64,000 bases of DNA from Mariniphaga sp041684965 (GTDB lineage: Bacteria; Bacteroidota; Bacteroidia; Bacteroidales; Prolixibacteraceae), in NCBI GenBank assembly GCA_041684965.1, contig JAWLGR010000014.1, positions 1-64,000 of the forward strand, given 5' to 3'. Shown piece by piece: positions 39,420 to 49,848 of the stretch (position 1 is its first letter; each line of letters opens with the position of its first letter). The position numbers and the translations under genes are program-made. A model generated the notes under the pieces. The model saw only the letters and a list, made by a program, of their open reading frames with translations, was not told the origin of the DNA and did no database searches.

Positions 39420-42400
39420 TTATTTCTTATTCTTTGAAACCGCTTTAGCCAGCTTCTTCTGAAAATCATAAGCTATGGGTGTAGCAATAAAAATTGATGA
39501 ATAGGTACCAACAATGACACCTATCAGCAAGGCAAATGTGAAACCACGAATTGTTGCCCCTCCAAAAAGAAATATAGCAAGCAGCACCACAAATGTTGAT
39601 AATGATGTACTGAATGTCCTGCGGAGTGTACTATTTACTGCTTCGTCCACATTCTGTTCCCGCTTTCTTTTTGGATGAAGCTTAAGGAATTCACGTATAC
39701 GGTCGAAAACCACTACTGTATCATTAATAGAATAACCCAACACTGTCAGGATTGCAGCAATGAATGCCTGATCGATTTCAAGTGAGAAAGGCAGCACATT
39801 ATATAACAAGGAAAAGATTCCAAGCACAATAAGTGAGTCATGAGCAATGGCAGCCACGGCTCCCAGTCCGTATTGCCAATTGGTAAACCGTATCAGGATA
39901 TACAGGAAAATAATGATCAATGCAAAACTAATTGCAATTACCGAGTCTTTCCGGATATCATCTGAGATGGTTGGACCTACCTTTTGAGAACTTAACTGAT
40001 AATCTGTGGTAAATTCTTCAAGTGATACATTCCCGTCAAGCACATTTGCGTCCTTAAGTCCTTGCATCAGCAACTGTTCTACCTCATCATCCACTGTTTC
40101 ACTATCATCTTCTATTTTATATGTTGTTGTAATGCGGATTTGGTTGTTACTGCCAAATGTTTTGACTTCAGGCATTTCTCCAAATGCTGCAGTTAATGCT
40201 GACTGTACATCGGCTACCTGCACATCCTGATTTAGGCGTACCACATAGGTACGGCCTCCTCTAAAGTCAATTCCATAATTCAGCCCGCGGAATGTAAGCG
40301 AACCAATTGAAAGAATTATCAAAGCTCCGGATACGATGTATGCAATTTTTCTCTTTTCTAGAAATTTGATAGAGGTATGCTGCAGCCAATCTTTTGTAAA
40401 TTTTGTAGAAAAAAGAATATTTTTGGTGCGCTTAAGCTTCCATTCAAATATCATTCGGGTAATGAATATTGCACTAAACAATGATGTTAAAATACCTATG
40501 ATTAATGTGGTAGCAAAACCTTTAATCGGCCCTGAGCCAAAAACGTATAATACAATACCTGTGAGCAGGGTTGTTACCTGTCCGTCAATAATGGCTGAAT
40601 AAGCATTCTTATACCCATCTGATATAGCCAGCTTTATTCCTTTACCTGCACGTAGTTCTTCCTGAACCCTTTCATAAATCAGTACATTGGCATCAACCGA
40701 CATCCCGATGGTAAGTACAATACCTGCGATTCCCGGCAAAGTAAGGGTAGCACCCAATGAGGCCAGAATACCAATGATAAAAAACATGTTGGTAATAAGT
40801 GCAACGTTGGCTGTTAGACCAGCATTGCGGCTGTAGAAGAAGAACATGTAAATTAAGACCAGCATAAAGGCGATAAGGAATGAGTAAAAACCACTGTTGA
40901 TGGCTTCCTGTCCCAGTGACGGACCTACAACTTCTTCCTGAATAATACGGGCAGGAGCTGGCATTTTACCAGATTTCAAAATGTTTGCAAGGTCTCTTGC
41001 TTCTTCAATACTTTCCAACCCTGTTATGCTGGAGCGACCTCCTGAAATTTCATTCTGAACTGTGGGGAAAGAGCGTACATATCCATCAAGAACAATGGCA
41101 ATTGATTTACCAATATTTTCTTTTGTCAGCCTTTGCCATGTCTTGGCACCCTCACTGTTCATAGACATGGAAACCTCCGGGTTTGATCCAAACTGGTCAA
41201 AATCCTGACGGGCATCGGTAATTACATCCCCATCAAGCGGAGCACGACCGTCACGTGTACCGGCTTTGAGTGAAATTAAACGGAAATAGTTTCCAGCTTG
41301 ATCAATAGAATTGGCAGTCCAGCGAAACCTCATATCGCGTGGAAAGATATTCCTGATTTGTTCCCTGTTCAGGTATTCATTTACCCTTGAAGTATCTCTT
41401 GAATGGGCTATACCAACAACAGGGCCCTGAAATAACTGACCTGACTGATCGGTATTAGGATTTAATATAGCAAACAGCGGGTATTCTTTTCTGAAATCGG
41501 CCAGATCATCCAATCCGGTTTCTGTTGTATCTCCTGCAATACCTGCTTCGATTTCTGACAGCAGTGAGCTTACATCTTCCGGATCAGTAACTGCTGTTGT
41601 ATCTGCATCCTGACTTTCATCCACTGTTGATTGCTCATCGTTCCCTTCAGTTGTATCCTGCCTTGCTGCAGTCTGGATTTCCCTCAGACGTTGATTTACC
41701 TGTAACAGGTAAGGATACACTTCCTGATTCTCATAGGTTTCCCAAAATTCGAGCATGGCCGTACCCTGTAAAAGTGAACGCACCCTGCTTTGGTCTTTTA
41801 CACCCGGTAATTCAACTAGTATACGCCCCCTGGTTTGAAGTTGCTGAATGTTTGGTTGTGCTACCCCGAAACGGTCGATACGTGTACGTATAATATTAAA
41901 TGCATTATTAATTGCAGCATCTGTTTCAGATCTTAAAACACTTAGAACTTCTGAATTGGTGGAATTAATGTTAATACGATCACGCAGATCAAGTGTCAGA
42001 AATATGGATGCCAGTCGTGCATTGGGATCAATGTCCTCAAAAGCACGTCCAAAAAGTGTCACAAAATCTTCCTGGCTTCCACGCTGCATTTCTCTGGCTC
42101 TTGTCAGTGCTGCATTGAAGGTTGAGTCGTTGTTGTAGTTTGACAATGCTCTTATGAGGTCATCTACTGAAATTTCCAGAGTTACGTTCATCCCTCCTTT
42201 AAGGTCGAGTCCCAGGTTAATTTCCTGTTCCTTTACCTCTTTATAGGTAAACTTTTTAAGTCCTATAAAATTATAGACAACCTCACCTGAAATGGAATCA
42301 AGGTAATAAAATTCCCTGTCAGGGTCACCCTGTGCATATTGCACGGCAGCTTTTTCCACCTGTTTAGCCTTGAATGTAAAGGATAGCTGGTATATACAAA

Positions 42401-42449
42401 CAGCAGCAAGCAGGATGGCAAATGTTAAAATTGCACCTTTGTTTTGCAT
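39420..42449 (-). CDS. secDF: Fused protein translocase subunits SecD-SecF
   Basis: 1009 residues, a single chain as usual in Bacteroidota. The SecD half has NLGLDLKGGMNVTLEI, a large periplasmic P1 part and GIAGIVLTIGMSVDANVLIYERVQEELRAGK; the SecF half starts near residue 720 with LNYGIDFRGGRTYVV and ends GYSINDTVVVFDRIREFL and a final pair of helices. It uses the proton gradient to pull preproteins after SecA/YEG. The P1 domain carries an insert rich in Asp/Glu/Thr (residues ~265-310). Ends in a clear terminator. Confidence 0.97.
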   Translation of the reverse strand: MQNKGAILTFAILLAAVCIYQLSFTFKAKQVEKAAVQYAQGDPDREFYYLDSISGEVVYNFIGLKKFTYKEVKEQEINLGLDLKGGMNVTLEISVDDLIRALSNYNNDSTFNAALTRAREMQRGSQEDFVTLFGRAFEDIDPNARLASIFLTLDLRDRININSTNSEVLSVLRSETDAAINNAFNIIRTRIDRFGVAQPNIQQLQTRGRILVELPGVKDQSRVRSLLQGTAMLEFWETYENQEVYPYLLQVNQRLREIQTAARQDTTEGNDEQSTVDESQDADTTAVTDPEDVSSLLSEIEAGIAGDTTETGLDDLADFRKEYPLFAILNPNTDQSGQLFQGPVVGIAHSRDTSRVNEYLNREQIRNIFPRDMRFRWTANSIDQAGNYFRLISLKAGTRDGRAPLDGDVITDARQDFDQFGSNPEVSMSMNSEGAKTWQRLTKENIGKSIAIVLDGYVRSFPTVQNEISGGRSSITGLESIEEARDLANILKSGKMPAPARIIQEEVVGPSLGQEAINSGFYSFLIAFMLVLIYMFFFYSRNAGLTANVALITNMFFIIGILASLGATLTLPGIAGIVLTIGMSVDANVLIYERVQEELRAGKGIKLAISDGYKNAYSAIIDGQVTTLLTGIVLYVFGSGPIKGFATTLIIGILTSLFSAIFITRMIFEWKLKRTKNILFSTKFTKDWLQHTSIKFLEKRKIAYIVSGALIILSIGSLTFRGLNYGIDFRGGRTYVVRLNQDVQVADVQSALTAAFGEMPEVKTFGSNNQIRITTTYKIEDDSETVDDEVEQLLMQGLKDANVLDGNVSLEEFTTDYQLSSQKVGPTISDDIRKDSVIAISFALIIIFLYILIRFTNWQYGLGAVAAIAHDSLIVLGIFSLLYNVLPFSLEIDQAFIAAILTVLGYSINDTVVVFDRIREFLKLHPKRKREQNVDEAVNSTLRRTFSTSLSTFVVLLAIFLFGGATIRGFTFALLIGVIVGTYSSIFIATPIAYDFQKKLAKAVSKNKK

Positions 42450-42555
42450 GTGATTTTTGTTTTTAAAATGTTGTTATTTGAAAAATGAATTCGATTTATA
42501 TAAATACGCACTTCATATCTGTTGAAGTGTAGTTCGCTTTTAAGAAGTTGGGGTA

Positions 42556-42963
42556 TTAGAAATTCCGTGGCTCATCATCTGGAAAAGTAAAATAACTTTG
42601 TCTGAAGACAAGGTTGCGACAGGTAATATACAATGGCCTTCGGGGTACTTGGTTTTCGGCTTTAAAAGCCAGCTGATTTCGAAGTTGATGGCACTTTTGG
42701 ACAAATTTATCATGTGCCTGTACAAATAATATTCGGTAGGGTGATTTTTGAACAGGAGATTTGGCATTAAAGGTACTGGTTTGAGAAAACAAGTGAACTA
42801 CGCCATGTTCGTTATTGGGTTCTTCACTGCAGGCTTGAAATTCTTTTAATATGCCTGGATGACTTTCTGTATAATAATCAACCAGTAAAGCAATGCCTGA
42901 TAGTGCTATAAATAACACCAATTGCAGAACGAACCTCCTTGTTATTTGTAATTTTATTTTCAC
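42556..42963 (-). CDS. Small single-pass membrane protein, unknown function
   Basis: About 135 residues from a GTG at 42963. A TTG at 42984 would give seven more residues, but it lies within the predicted -7 box (42982-42989), so the GTG is preferred. An N-terminal helix (FVLQLVLFIALSGIALLV) anchors a basic extracytoplasmic part containing FQACSEEPNNEHGVVHLF and three other cysteines (CHQL, TCRN). No family recognised. It lies ~105 nt upstream of secDF on the same strand; its role may be unrelated. Confidence 0.6.
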   Translation of the reverse strand: MKIKLQITRRFVLQLVLFIALSGIALLVDYYTESHPGILKEFQACSEEPNNEHGVVHLFSQTSTFNAKSPVQKSPYRILFVQAHDKFVQKCHQLRNQLAFKAENQVPRRPLYITCRNLVFRQSYFTFPDDEPRNF

Positions 42964-42981
42964 TCTTTTTAATAAGCGGGG

Positions 42982-43011
42982 CAAATATACCTAATTCGAT
43001 CAGGTTTTCAA
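42982..43011 (-). promoter_or_regulatory. Promoter upstream of the small membrane protein gene and secDF
   Basis: On the minus strand TTG (43009-43011), 19 nt, then TATATTTG (42982-42989), a good match to the Bacteroidota consensus. Transcription would begin about 7 nt downstream, a few bases before the GTG start. Confidence 0.55.
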
Positions 43012-43159
43012 TACTATAAATGATGAAAAATCTATTCTGTGAAAATTTTTAACCGGATCATTTTTTAGTTGTATTTTTTTTTGGTGCATCCTTTTTTTTC
43101 AAATTTACTTTCCTTAATCACAGCCAATAGATAAAACAAAAAGGGAATTGCCTGGAGTT

Positions 43160-43591
43160 TTAGTTCCTGATTTCAAAAATCAGTAATTTCTTTTTATAGT
43201 TCACCACTGCATTGTATTTCATTAAAAAATCCCCGCCCAGCAGACCACATATTTGCAGGTCGGCAGCCTGTGAATAAAACTGGTTGATGTGCGATAAATC
43301 AAGTAAAGCCACCCTGAGTTTTTCGATGTAAAGTTTTCCCAGGCTAAAGGGATTCAGCCATCCAATAGCCGTTTGAATTGGCTTTTCCCCTATACCGGCT
43401 GTATGTACCTGGTCCGTTTCATCTCCTGCTGCCTTGTACTGGTTTTTAAGATTCAGATCGAATACTGTTTTTGATGCTCCTGTGTCAACAATCCAATAAC
43501 CCTGCTCCCCGTTCTCAAAAGCGGAAGACACGACCAGATGAAAATTATCGTCATCAAGTTCAACTATTTTTAATGTTGTTTTAAATTTCAT
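43160..43591 (-). CDS. Retropepsin-like aspartic protease
   Basis: 143 residues. A single D-T-G-A-S motif (YWIVDTGASKTVFDL, catalytic Asp36) followed by HTAGIGE, LDLSHINQFY and CGLLGGDFLMKYNAVVNYKKKLL is the gag-asp_proteas-type fold, active as a dimer. No signal peptide, so the protein is predicted to be cytoplasmic. It lies between mdh (after its terminator) and the promoter of the small membrane protein; no functional link is apparent. Confidence 0.85.
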   Translation of the reverse strand: MKFKTTLKIVELDDDNFHLVVSSAFENGEQGYWIVDTGASKTVFDLNLKNQYKAAGDETDQVHTAGIGEKPIQTAIGWLNPFSLGKLYIEKLRVALLDLSHINQFYSQAADLQICGLLGGDFLMKYNAVVNYKKKLLIFEIRN

Positions 43592-43603
43592 TTTTCAAAT
43601 AAA

Positions 43604-43640
43604 ATGAAAAAACGGCTGATTCGTAAGAACCAGCCGTTTT
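43604..43640 (-). terminator. Terminator of mdh
   Basis: AAAACGGCTG and CAGCCGTTTT (10 bp, 12-nt loop), with TTTTTTCATTTT following on the minus strand; about 62 nt after the mdh stop. Confidence 0.8.
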
Positions 43641-43701
43641 ATTTACAAATCTATTTTTTGATTGTAGTTTCCTGTTAACCAGCAGTCGGCCAGGTGTTAA
43701 T

Positions 43702-44637
43702 TTAAAGAATATTCATTCCATCGAGAATGTCCATAACACTTTTTACCGCATTAGCTGAATTGTGCAACAACTGTTTTTCATCTTCATTCAATGATACTTC
43801 AATTACTTGTTCAACACCATTTTTCCCCAGCTTAACTGGTGTCCCCACAAACATATTGTTTAACCCGTATTCTCCTTCCAGTTTAACACAGCAAGGAAAG
43901 ATACGTTTTTGGTCCATAACGATGGCTTCAACCATTTGAGCTGCAGCTGCACCCGGTGCATACCATGCCGATGTTCCCATAAGGTTTACCAATTCACCAC
44001 CGCCTTTTTTGGTACGATCAACAATAGCATTTAATGATTCTTCATCTATCAGTTCAGTAACAGGAATTCCTGAAACAGTCGTATACCGGGGTAGCGGTAC
44101 CATGGTATCGCCATGACCTCCCATCAGGAGTGCCTGAATGTCGAGAGGAGATACATCAAGTGCTTCTGCCAGAAATGCCCTGTAACGCGCTGTGTCAAGG
44201 ATGCCAGCCATGCCGATCACTTCATTTTTAGGTTTTTTTGCTGTAACATAGGCAGCATAAGTCATTACATCCAAAGGATTGGAAACAATGATGATTTTTG
44301 CCTTCGGAGAATATTTTACAACATTTTCGGTAACACTTTTAACGATACCGGCATTGATAGAGATAAGGTCGTCGCGGCTCATACCCGGCTTACGGGGAAC
44401 TCCTGAAGTAATTACCACTACTTCCGAATCGGCAGTTTTCGAATAATTATTGGTTGACCCAGTCAACCGCGTATTGTAATAATTTACCGGTGCGGTCTGC
44501 CATAAATCCAATGCTTTACCTTCTGATATTCCTTCCTTAATATCAACCAGAACCACTTCCTTTACAATGTTCTTCTCGGCAATAACCTGTGCACAGGTTG
44601 CTCCTACATTACCGGCTCCAACAACTGTTACTTTCAT
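43702..44637 (-). CDS. mdh: Malate dehydrogenase
   Basis: 311 residues, LDH-like MDH type. NAD-binding VVGAGNVGATCAQVIAEKN, substrate Arg loop SGVPRKPGMSRDDL, catalytic GGHGDTMVPLPRYTTV. It interconverts malate and oxaloacetate in the TCA cycle. Single-gene unit: a TATTTTTG box on the minus strand lies at 44657-44664 and a terminator at 43604. Confidence 0.96.
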   Translation of the reverse strand: MKVTVVGAGNVGATCAQVIAEKNIVKEVVLVDIKEGISEGKALDLWQTAPVNYYNTRLTGSTNNYSKTADSEVVVITSGVPRKPGMSRDDLISINAGIVKSVTENVVKYSPKAKIIIVSNPLDVMTYAAYVTAKKPKNEVIGMAGILDTARYRAFLAEALDVSPLDIQALLMGGHGDTMVPLPRYTTVSGIPVTELIDEESLNAIVDRTKKGGGELVNLMGTSAWYAPGAAAAQMVEAIVMDQKRIFPCCVKLEGEYGLNNMFVGTPVKLGKNGVEQVIEVSLNEDEKQLLHNSANAVKSVMDILDGMNIL

Positions 44638-44656
44638 TATGAATATGAATTTGTTA

Positions 44657-44664
44657 CAAAAATA
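44657..44664 (-). promoter_or_regulatory. -7 promoter element for mdh
   Basis: TATTTTTG on the minus strand, 20 nt upstream of the start codon; no matching -33 box at the usual spacing. Confidence 0.4.
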
Positions 44665-44777
44665 AATTTACTGCAAAATATTACTTTTTAAAAAATGACC
44701 AAAGTTAATGGATTTAATCGATGTTTAAAAATTAAATACCTGCCCAAATCCAGTTTAACATTTTAATAAAACTTTCA

Positions 44778-46949
44778 CTAATTCAACCAATAGGTTATTT
44801 TAAGTACCAATGCCTTGTTTCGTGAGCTCCAACTACCGGGAATATAATTGTCAGTATAAACCAGGAAAATATCTGAAACAGGTTGGTAACGCCACTGAAA
44901 CCGCATATTTATATTCATATTGTCCAGTTGTTCGTTGTATTGAATAAAGGAGGTCCAGAAAATGTTTTCTGAAAAAGTTACATCTAGTTTAGGTCCTGCC
45001 AACCAAAAACGTGTCCGTTCAAAAGGCAATGGCAAATGAATATCGGTGTAATTAAAATTAAGGGCAAAATTGACGAATGGTTGGTAACGGTAGCCTAATT
45101 GTCCTTGTACATATTGAATTTCTCCGTTATAAAAAGTTCCTCTGCCAATTTCAGAATTCCATTTGAACATATTTTTTTGTGTAGAAGTAAAATTTATAAA
45201 CGTGTTGCCAAAATTATGCCTTGTCCCGGCCGGAAGAAATTGCCCGCTAACATGGGTAGGGTCGAAATCTCTTTCCAGTTCGATTAAAAAGTTTCTGTAA
45301 CCTACGTTCAGTGCCGCCCGGTTTTGAAATACAAACTGGTAACTGAATGTATTTTCATGTTCTGTTTTTATAAAGTCCGGATTGAAATAATTATCCAGTT
45401 TTAAAGTCAATCCATGACTTGCTATTCGTTTATTGGGTACAAAAAGATAAGTAATTGCAGTTCCCAGAAAATTATAGCCTCTGCGAGGAACAAAACCTGT
45501 TTCTGCAAGATAATTTTCACCAACCGTTGCCTGGGTTAAACTCGCCTGGATATTTTTACGTTTATATTCCAGTTTTGCGCCCTGTGCATATTGTTTGTCA
45601 GGATTGCCTGGTTGAAACGAGCGGTGGTAGAATAATTTTCCATTCCAAAAATTTGTTCTGCTTGCCAGGTTAAAGTCAAAACCAGCCACCCTGTTAAATA
45701 ATTCCAGGCTATCCGGTTGGTCTATATATTCTTTATTTACCAGGATGAAGCCAATATTTGATCGTGCAAATATTTTTTTCTGCATGGATGCAACTGTAAA
45801 ATTCCGTGCAAGATAATTGCTCGTTTCCTGTGTGGTCATATTCATAAATCCGATACGATAATCGTTACCTATTTTACCACTCAACCGGGCGCCAGCCAGA
45901 ACAGGAGCATCCAGACCAATGCGTCTGGAAAAAAAAGGTGTCAGGTTGTTATAGCCATATCCTGAAAAAAGATCGCTGTTTTCAAGAAAAAACTGACGCT
46001 TTTCCGGAAAAAAGAGTTCAAAACGATCGATGTTGGTAACTTGCCGGTCAACTTCTACCTGTGCAAAGTCGGGATTATAAGTCAGGTCCAGGTTCATTGA
46101 CGAGGAAATACCAATCTTAACATCGAACCCAAAATCTTTATGATATTCTGCACCTGTTCCTGCTTCATAGTCATTGACAAAACTTCCATAAATGTATGGG
46201 ATAAAGGAAAATTGAACTGTTGGTTTCGGGAGGGGGCCGTCAAAATCCATAATACCTGTGTATGCTAGTGATGCAGTTGGGAATTGCCTCGGAACGGGTG
46301 CCCAGCTCGATTTTTCATTGGTTTTTAAATCGAGCCTGCTAAAATTTACATACCAGCGCCGGCTTCCGGCCGGATATCTTACTGATTTGAAAGGAATGCG
46401 CATTTCAGCTATCCACCGGTCCTCATAATGTTTTGTTTTTGATTCCCATTTAATATCCCAATCAAGATTAACCGCTGACCCATTGCTCATAGTTCCATCC
46501 CATTTGGCTCCTGAGGCTGAAACACCAAATGAAAATCCATTGGTTTGATCCAGAAAAGTATCAAAGAAGGAAAGAAAATTATCGTTGTTTCCAAAAGGAA
46601 AATCACGCTTGAAGGATTCCATAACGCGTTTGCCTGGTATGGTGTCATAAAAGATAAACGCCATATAAAGTGCTTTCTCATCGTAGGTGAGCATTACTTC
46701 CGATTGTTGTGTCGGAAAGCCTGTATCAACTGGCAGGACTAGGAAAAAAGGGGTAGCCTTTTGAGCTTCCGCCCAGTCGGTTTCATCCAGTATTCCATCT
46801 ATGTGAATCGGACTCCGGGCTTTTTTAACATGGTAGGTAAAATCTTTATTATAGGGGAGTGTGACAGTGTCTTTTCTTTGTTCATAAATGGAATTGGCAT
46901 GTGCTAAGAATCCGGAAACTAAAAGGAAACAAAGTACAACAATCTTCAT
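44778..46949 (-). CDS. DUF5916 outer-membrane protein with CBM9-like N-terminal domain
   Basis: 723 residues with a Sec signal (MKIVVLCFLLVSGFLAHA). Residues ~40-210 match the carbohydrate-binding family 9-like domain (PIHIDGILDETDWAEA ... ALYMAFIFYDTIPG ... RWIAEMRIPFKSVRYP). The rest is DUF5916: NLDLTYNPDFAQVEVDRQVTNIDRFELFFPEKRQFFLENSDLF and then a strand-rich barrel ending ALVLKITYWLN. Probably an outer-membrane barrel with a sugar- or peptide-binding periplasmic module; no verified role is known to me. Stands alone. Confidence 0.88.
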   Translation of the reverse strand: MKIVVLCFLLVSGFLAHANSIYEQRKDTVTLPYNKDFTYHVKKARSPIHIDGILDETDWAEAQKATPFFLVLPVDTGFPTQQSEVMLTYDEKALYMAFIFYDTIPGKRVMESFKRDFPFGNNDNFLSFFDTFLDQTNGFSFGVSASGAKWDGTMSNGSAVNLDWDIKWESKTKHYEDRWIAEMRIPFKSVRYPAGSRRWYVNFSRLDLKTNEKSSWAPVPRQFPTASLAYTGIMDFDGPLPKPTVQFSFIPYIYGSFVNDYEAGTGAEYHKDFGFDVKIGISSSMNLDLTYNPDFAQVEVDRQVTNIDRFELFFPEKRQFFLENSDLFSGYGYNNLTPFFSRRIGLDAPVLAGARLSGKIGNDYRIGFMNMTTQETSNYLARNFTVASMQKKIFARSNIGFILVNKEYIDQPDSLELFNRVAGFDFNLASRTNFWNGKLFYHRSFQPGNPDKQYAQGAKLEYKRKNIQASLTQATVGENYLAETGFVPRRGYNFLGTAITYLFVPNKRIASHGLTLKLDNYFNPDFIKTEHENTFSYQFVFQNRAALNVGYRNFLIELERDFDPTHVSGQFLPAGTRHNFGNTFINFTSTQKNMFKWNSEIGRGTFYNGEIQYVQGQLGYRYQPFVNFALNFNYTDIHLPLPFERTRFWLAGPKLDVTFSENIFWTSFIQYNEQLDNMNINMRFQWRYQPVSDIFLVYTDNYIPGSWSSRNKALVLKITYWLN

Positions 46950-47041
46950 AAGCTGAAATGTTTAATTAATCCAGGTAATAAGCTCCCAAAGATATTCAAT
47001 CTGAAATTACCACAAAGTATGAATCTGCATGATTGATTCCT

Positions 47042-48523
47042 TTATTGTGAAAAAAACCTTTCAATCACATATTCAGGTTGATAGCTGTCAGGATTTTGGT
47101 TGAGTTTTTTATAGTCATATTCCATGGGTAATGTGGCAGCAGGTAATAATGTTGCAGTATCGGCTGTTGCATTATGCCAGTTTTTAATCAAATCCATCAT
47201 TTCTGTAACCCGCATTTTATTCTCAGGTATTCCTGCTAAATTATTTAATTCGTGGGGATCTTCATCAAGGTTAAATAGCTGAATATGCTTTCGCTGTAAA
47301 TACCAGATTAATTTCCATTCGTTGTATCGGACAGCTCTTACAGTATTGCGGTAGGCTGTATAGATTGAACTTCTTGATTCCTTTGTATTTCCCAGGATGA
47401 GGGGATATAAATTTTTACCGTCAATTCCTTCAGGTTCGGGTAACTGACATAAGGTTAATAGTGTAGGAAATACATCAATGAGGTATACCGGTAAATTTAC
47501 TTCACGTCCAGCAGGTATCTCCGGCCCTGACATTATTAAAGGAACTTTAATACTGTGCTCATACAGGTTCTGTTTGCCCAATAAACCATGGCTGCCTGCA
47601 GCAAGACCATTATCGGATGCAAATACAATCAGGGTATTTTCATATAGATCTGTTTTTTTTAGCAAATCAATGATATCACCGATTCTTTTATCAAGGTGAC
47701 TGATGAGAGCATAATAATCGGCCAGTGTAGCTTTTATGTGTTCAGGTGTTCTTGGCCAGGGTGCCAGGGTTTCATCCCTGATGTTGAGGTCGTCAAACTC
47801 AAATGGATGCAGTTCTTTAAAGTTTGAAGGCAGAGGTATATTTTCATCTCTATACATGCCGATATAATCCTCTCGCGGTGACCTCGGATCATGAGGGGCA
47901 GTGAATGACAGATAACAAAAAAAAGGATTTTCTCTTTTACCCTTCGCGTATGCCTGTATGAACTCAATGGTTGCCTCAGCAAATAAATCGGTTGAGAATC
48001 CTTTTGACATCGGGTCCGATAATTTGTTACCTGTATCCAAATCCCGGCATGGAACACTGAAATGATCGCTCATCCCCCCCAGAAATACATTCTTTCCCTT
48101 CTGAAAGGATTGCTCAAAACTCTTTGAAGTATTGTGCCATTTTCCTGTGCCGAATGTTTCATAATTATGTCTTGCAAAATGAGCAGGCATGGTTACTTCC
48201 CCATCAAGATTATCGTAAACATGAAACAGGTATTTACCGGTCAGCATCATAGCCCTGCTAGGTGCACAGATTGCCCCGTGATGGCCTCCCATTATATAAC
48301 AATTGGTAAAACGTATGCCGGTAGTGGCCAACAAGTCGATATTGGGAGTTTTTATAATTGAATTTCCGGCACAGCCCATAGCATCTGCACGCTGGTCATC
48401 GGTTAAAATAAAAAGTACATTAGGTTTTTCCGTTTGAACCATTCTCCCCGTTTGTTTTTCTGTCTGGCAACCAATCAGAACTGCCATAATCAGAAAACAT
48501 GCGGGATGATTACTACGGTTCAT
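47042..48523 (-). CDS. S1-family sulfatase lipoprotein
   Basis: 493 residues with a lipoprotein signal (lipid Cys19, AVLIGC). VLFILTDDQRADAMG binds calcium; the formylglycine motif is Cys86-Ala-Pro-Ser-Arg (ICAPSRAMMLTGK); FASDNGLAAGSHGLLGKQ and NLDEDPHELNNLA complete the fold. It needs an anaerobic or FGE-type sulfatase-maturating enzyme, not encoded here. Substrate probably a sulfated glycan, in keeping with the GH95 gene nearby. Starts 5 nt after the PHP-fold lipoprotein gene, so the two are co-transcribed. Confidence 0.92.
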   Translation of the reverse strand: MNRSNHPACFLIMAVLIGCQTEKQTGRMVQTEKPNVLFILTDDQRADAMGCAGNSIIKTPNIDLLATTGIRFTNCYIMGGHHGAICAPSRAMMLTGKYLFHVYDNLDGEVTMPAHFARHNYETFGTGKWHNTSKSFEQSFQKGKNVFLGGMSDHFSVPCRDLDTGNKLSDPMSKGFSTDLFAEATIEFIQAYAKGKRENPFFCYLSFTAPHDPRSPREDYIGMYRDENIPLPSNFKELHPFEFDDLNIRDETLAPWPRTPEHIKATLADYYALISHLDKRIGDIIDLLKKTDLYENTLIVFASDNGLAAGSHGLLGKQNLYEHSIKVPLIMSGPEIPAGREVNLPVYLIDVFPTLLTLCQLPEPEGIDGKNLYPLILGNTKESRSSIYTAYRNTVRAVRYNEWKLIWYLQRKHIQLFNLDEDPHELNNLAGIPENKMRVTEMMDLIKNWHNATADTATLLPAATLPMEYDYKKLNQNPDSYQPEYVIERFFSQ

Positions 48524-48528
48524 CTAAT

Positions 48529-49848
48529 CTAATTTTGAATTTGAGGCTGCACCCATGCCTTTTGCTTACCCAGTATCGTTCCGGTTTTCGGGTCGATTTG
48601 ATCTGCTGAAGAAGTTATCCGTGCCCGTACATACAACTCATCACCTGTAAACTTATAAGATGGTTTTAAAGAATTGCTTGTTGCGAGTACCCTTCCAATT
48701 TCGTTGCTGTATGTTTTGGTGGCGTTCTCAATTTCGGTTTCTTCAGAATCAATGGTTGGCCTTCCATTTAAATCCGTTTCCTTTAAGGTTCCAATAAACT
48801 CAGTGGTATATTCAATTCCTTCCAGGGGTTCAATTTCAATCTGAAGGCTGTTGTTGTTAAAGCCAATATCTTTTAGCACAACTCCTGTCGATGAGTAAAA
48901 GTCACCTTCATCAATAGCATCAAGTATTGCATCCGGTGATAGTTCGCCGGAGCGCACCATTATCCAGCCTTTTCCAGGTCCTACACTCCCTCCATGGTAA
49001 TTGTGGGCATCATCTGTTGCCAGACCATATAGCAGCTCTCCTTCGCCGGTTGCCAGTCTGTTGGCTAATACAATATCCCAGATTCTGTCCGTGCTTGCCC
49101 TGTTTTCATCACCCTCATTATTTACCTGTGGATGCCCGTTATAAACTTCGAAAAACCGGAGTTCAGGTACATTAATCATCATTTCGGCTGTAATTGCCCA
49201 TCTGAAATTAGGGTGAGCGAGTGCCGGATGTACATTTCTTCCTGTTTCCTGACGATAGGTTTTCAGGTTATCAACCGTTTCACGTATCATTCGTTCCCGT
49301 TCATCCTCGTTGCCTTTAATGGCAGGGATAATCCTGTCCTGATGAAATGCCAGCAGATGCACGGCATGCGGGTTTGAAATTTCATTTCCCATGATGAGCA
49401 AAAATTTTCCCGGCTCTTCATACATTGAACGAAACTCTTCCAGGGTTTTTAAACGAACTTTTTTAACCCCTTCTTCTTCTTCATGCGAATGCATATCTAC
49501 CCACTCATCGCCATAAGATTCCAGGTATTTATGCAGGGCAGCATGATCTTCCGGGAAATTTCTCCATCGCTCTCCTTCCAGTACGACATTGTGATCTGTT
49601 AAAGCCAAAAAATCATACCCGTTTTCTTTATACCATTTTACAACAATTTCCGGAAATTCATCGCCATCGCTCCAGAATGTATGTGTGTGCATGTTACCTT
49701 TTATCCAGGCAGTCTCTTGCCGGCTGCAGGAGCCAAATAATAAAGCTATGGAAAAAATACCGGCAAAAATAATGAATGACCTTCCTTTTTTTAGTGCGTT
49801 TATTATCAATGGTATTAATCCGGTTTTCATCTTAAATATAAAATTCAT
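48529..49848 (-). CDS. PHP-domain lipoprotein with intact metal motifs
   Basis: 439 residues; lipoprotein signal at FSIALLFGSC (an ATG at residue 7 is an alternative start). PHP-type phosphoesterase fold: KGNMHTHTFWSDG (His54, His56), LALTDHNVV (Asp85, His86), LLIMGNEIS, ALAHPNFRWAI, YGLATDDAHN. All the expected metal-ligand motifs are present. Extracytoplasmic, substrate unknown. It is the middle gene of an apparent operon: PHP paralogue (50107), this gene, sulfatase. Confidence 0.82.
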   Translation of the reverse strand: MNFIFKMKTGLIPLIINALKKGRSFIIFAGIFSIALLFGSCSRQETAWIKGNMHTHTFWSDGDEFPEIVVKWYKENGYDFLALTDHNVVLEGERWRNFPEDHAALHKYLESYGDEWVDMHSHEEEEGVKKVRLKTLEEFRSMYEEPGKFLLIMGNEISNPHAVHLLAFHQDRIIPAIKGNEDERERMIRETVDNLKTYRQETGRNVHPALAHPNFRWAITAEMMINVPELRFFEVYNGHPQVNNEGDENRASTDRIWDIVLANRLATGEGELLYGLATDDAHNYHGGSVGPGKGWIMVRSGELSPDAILDAIDEGDFYSSTGVVLKDIGFNNNSLQIEIEPLEGIEYTTEFIGTLKETDLNGRPTIDSEETEIENATKTYSNEIGRVLATSNSLKPSYKFTGDELYVRARITSSADQIDPKTGTILGKQKAWVQPQIQN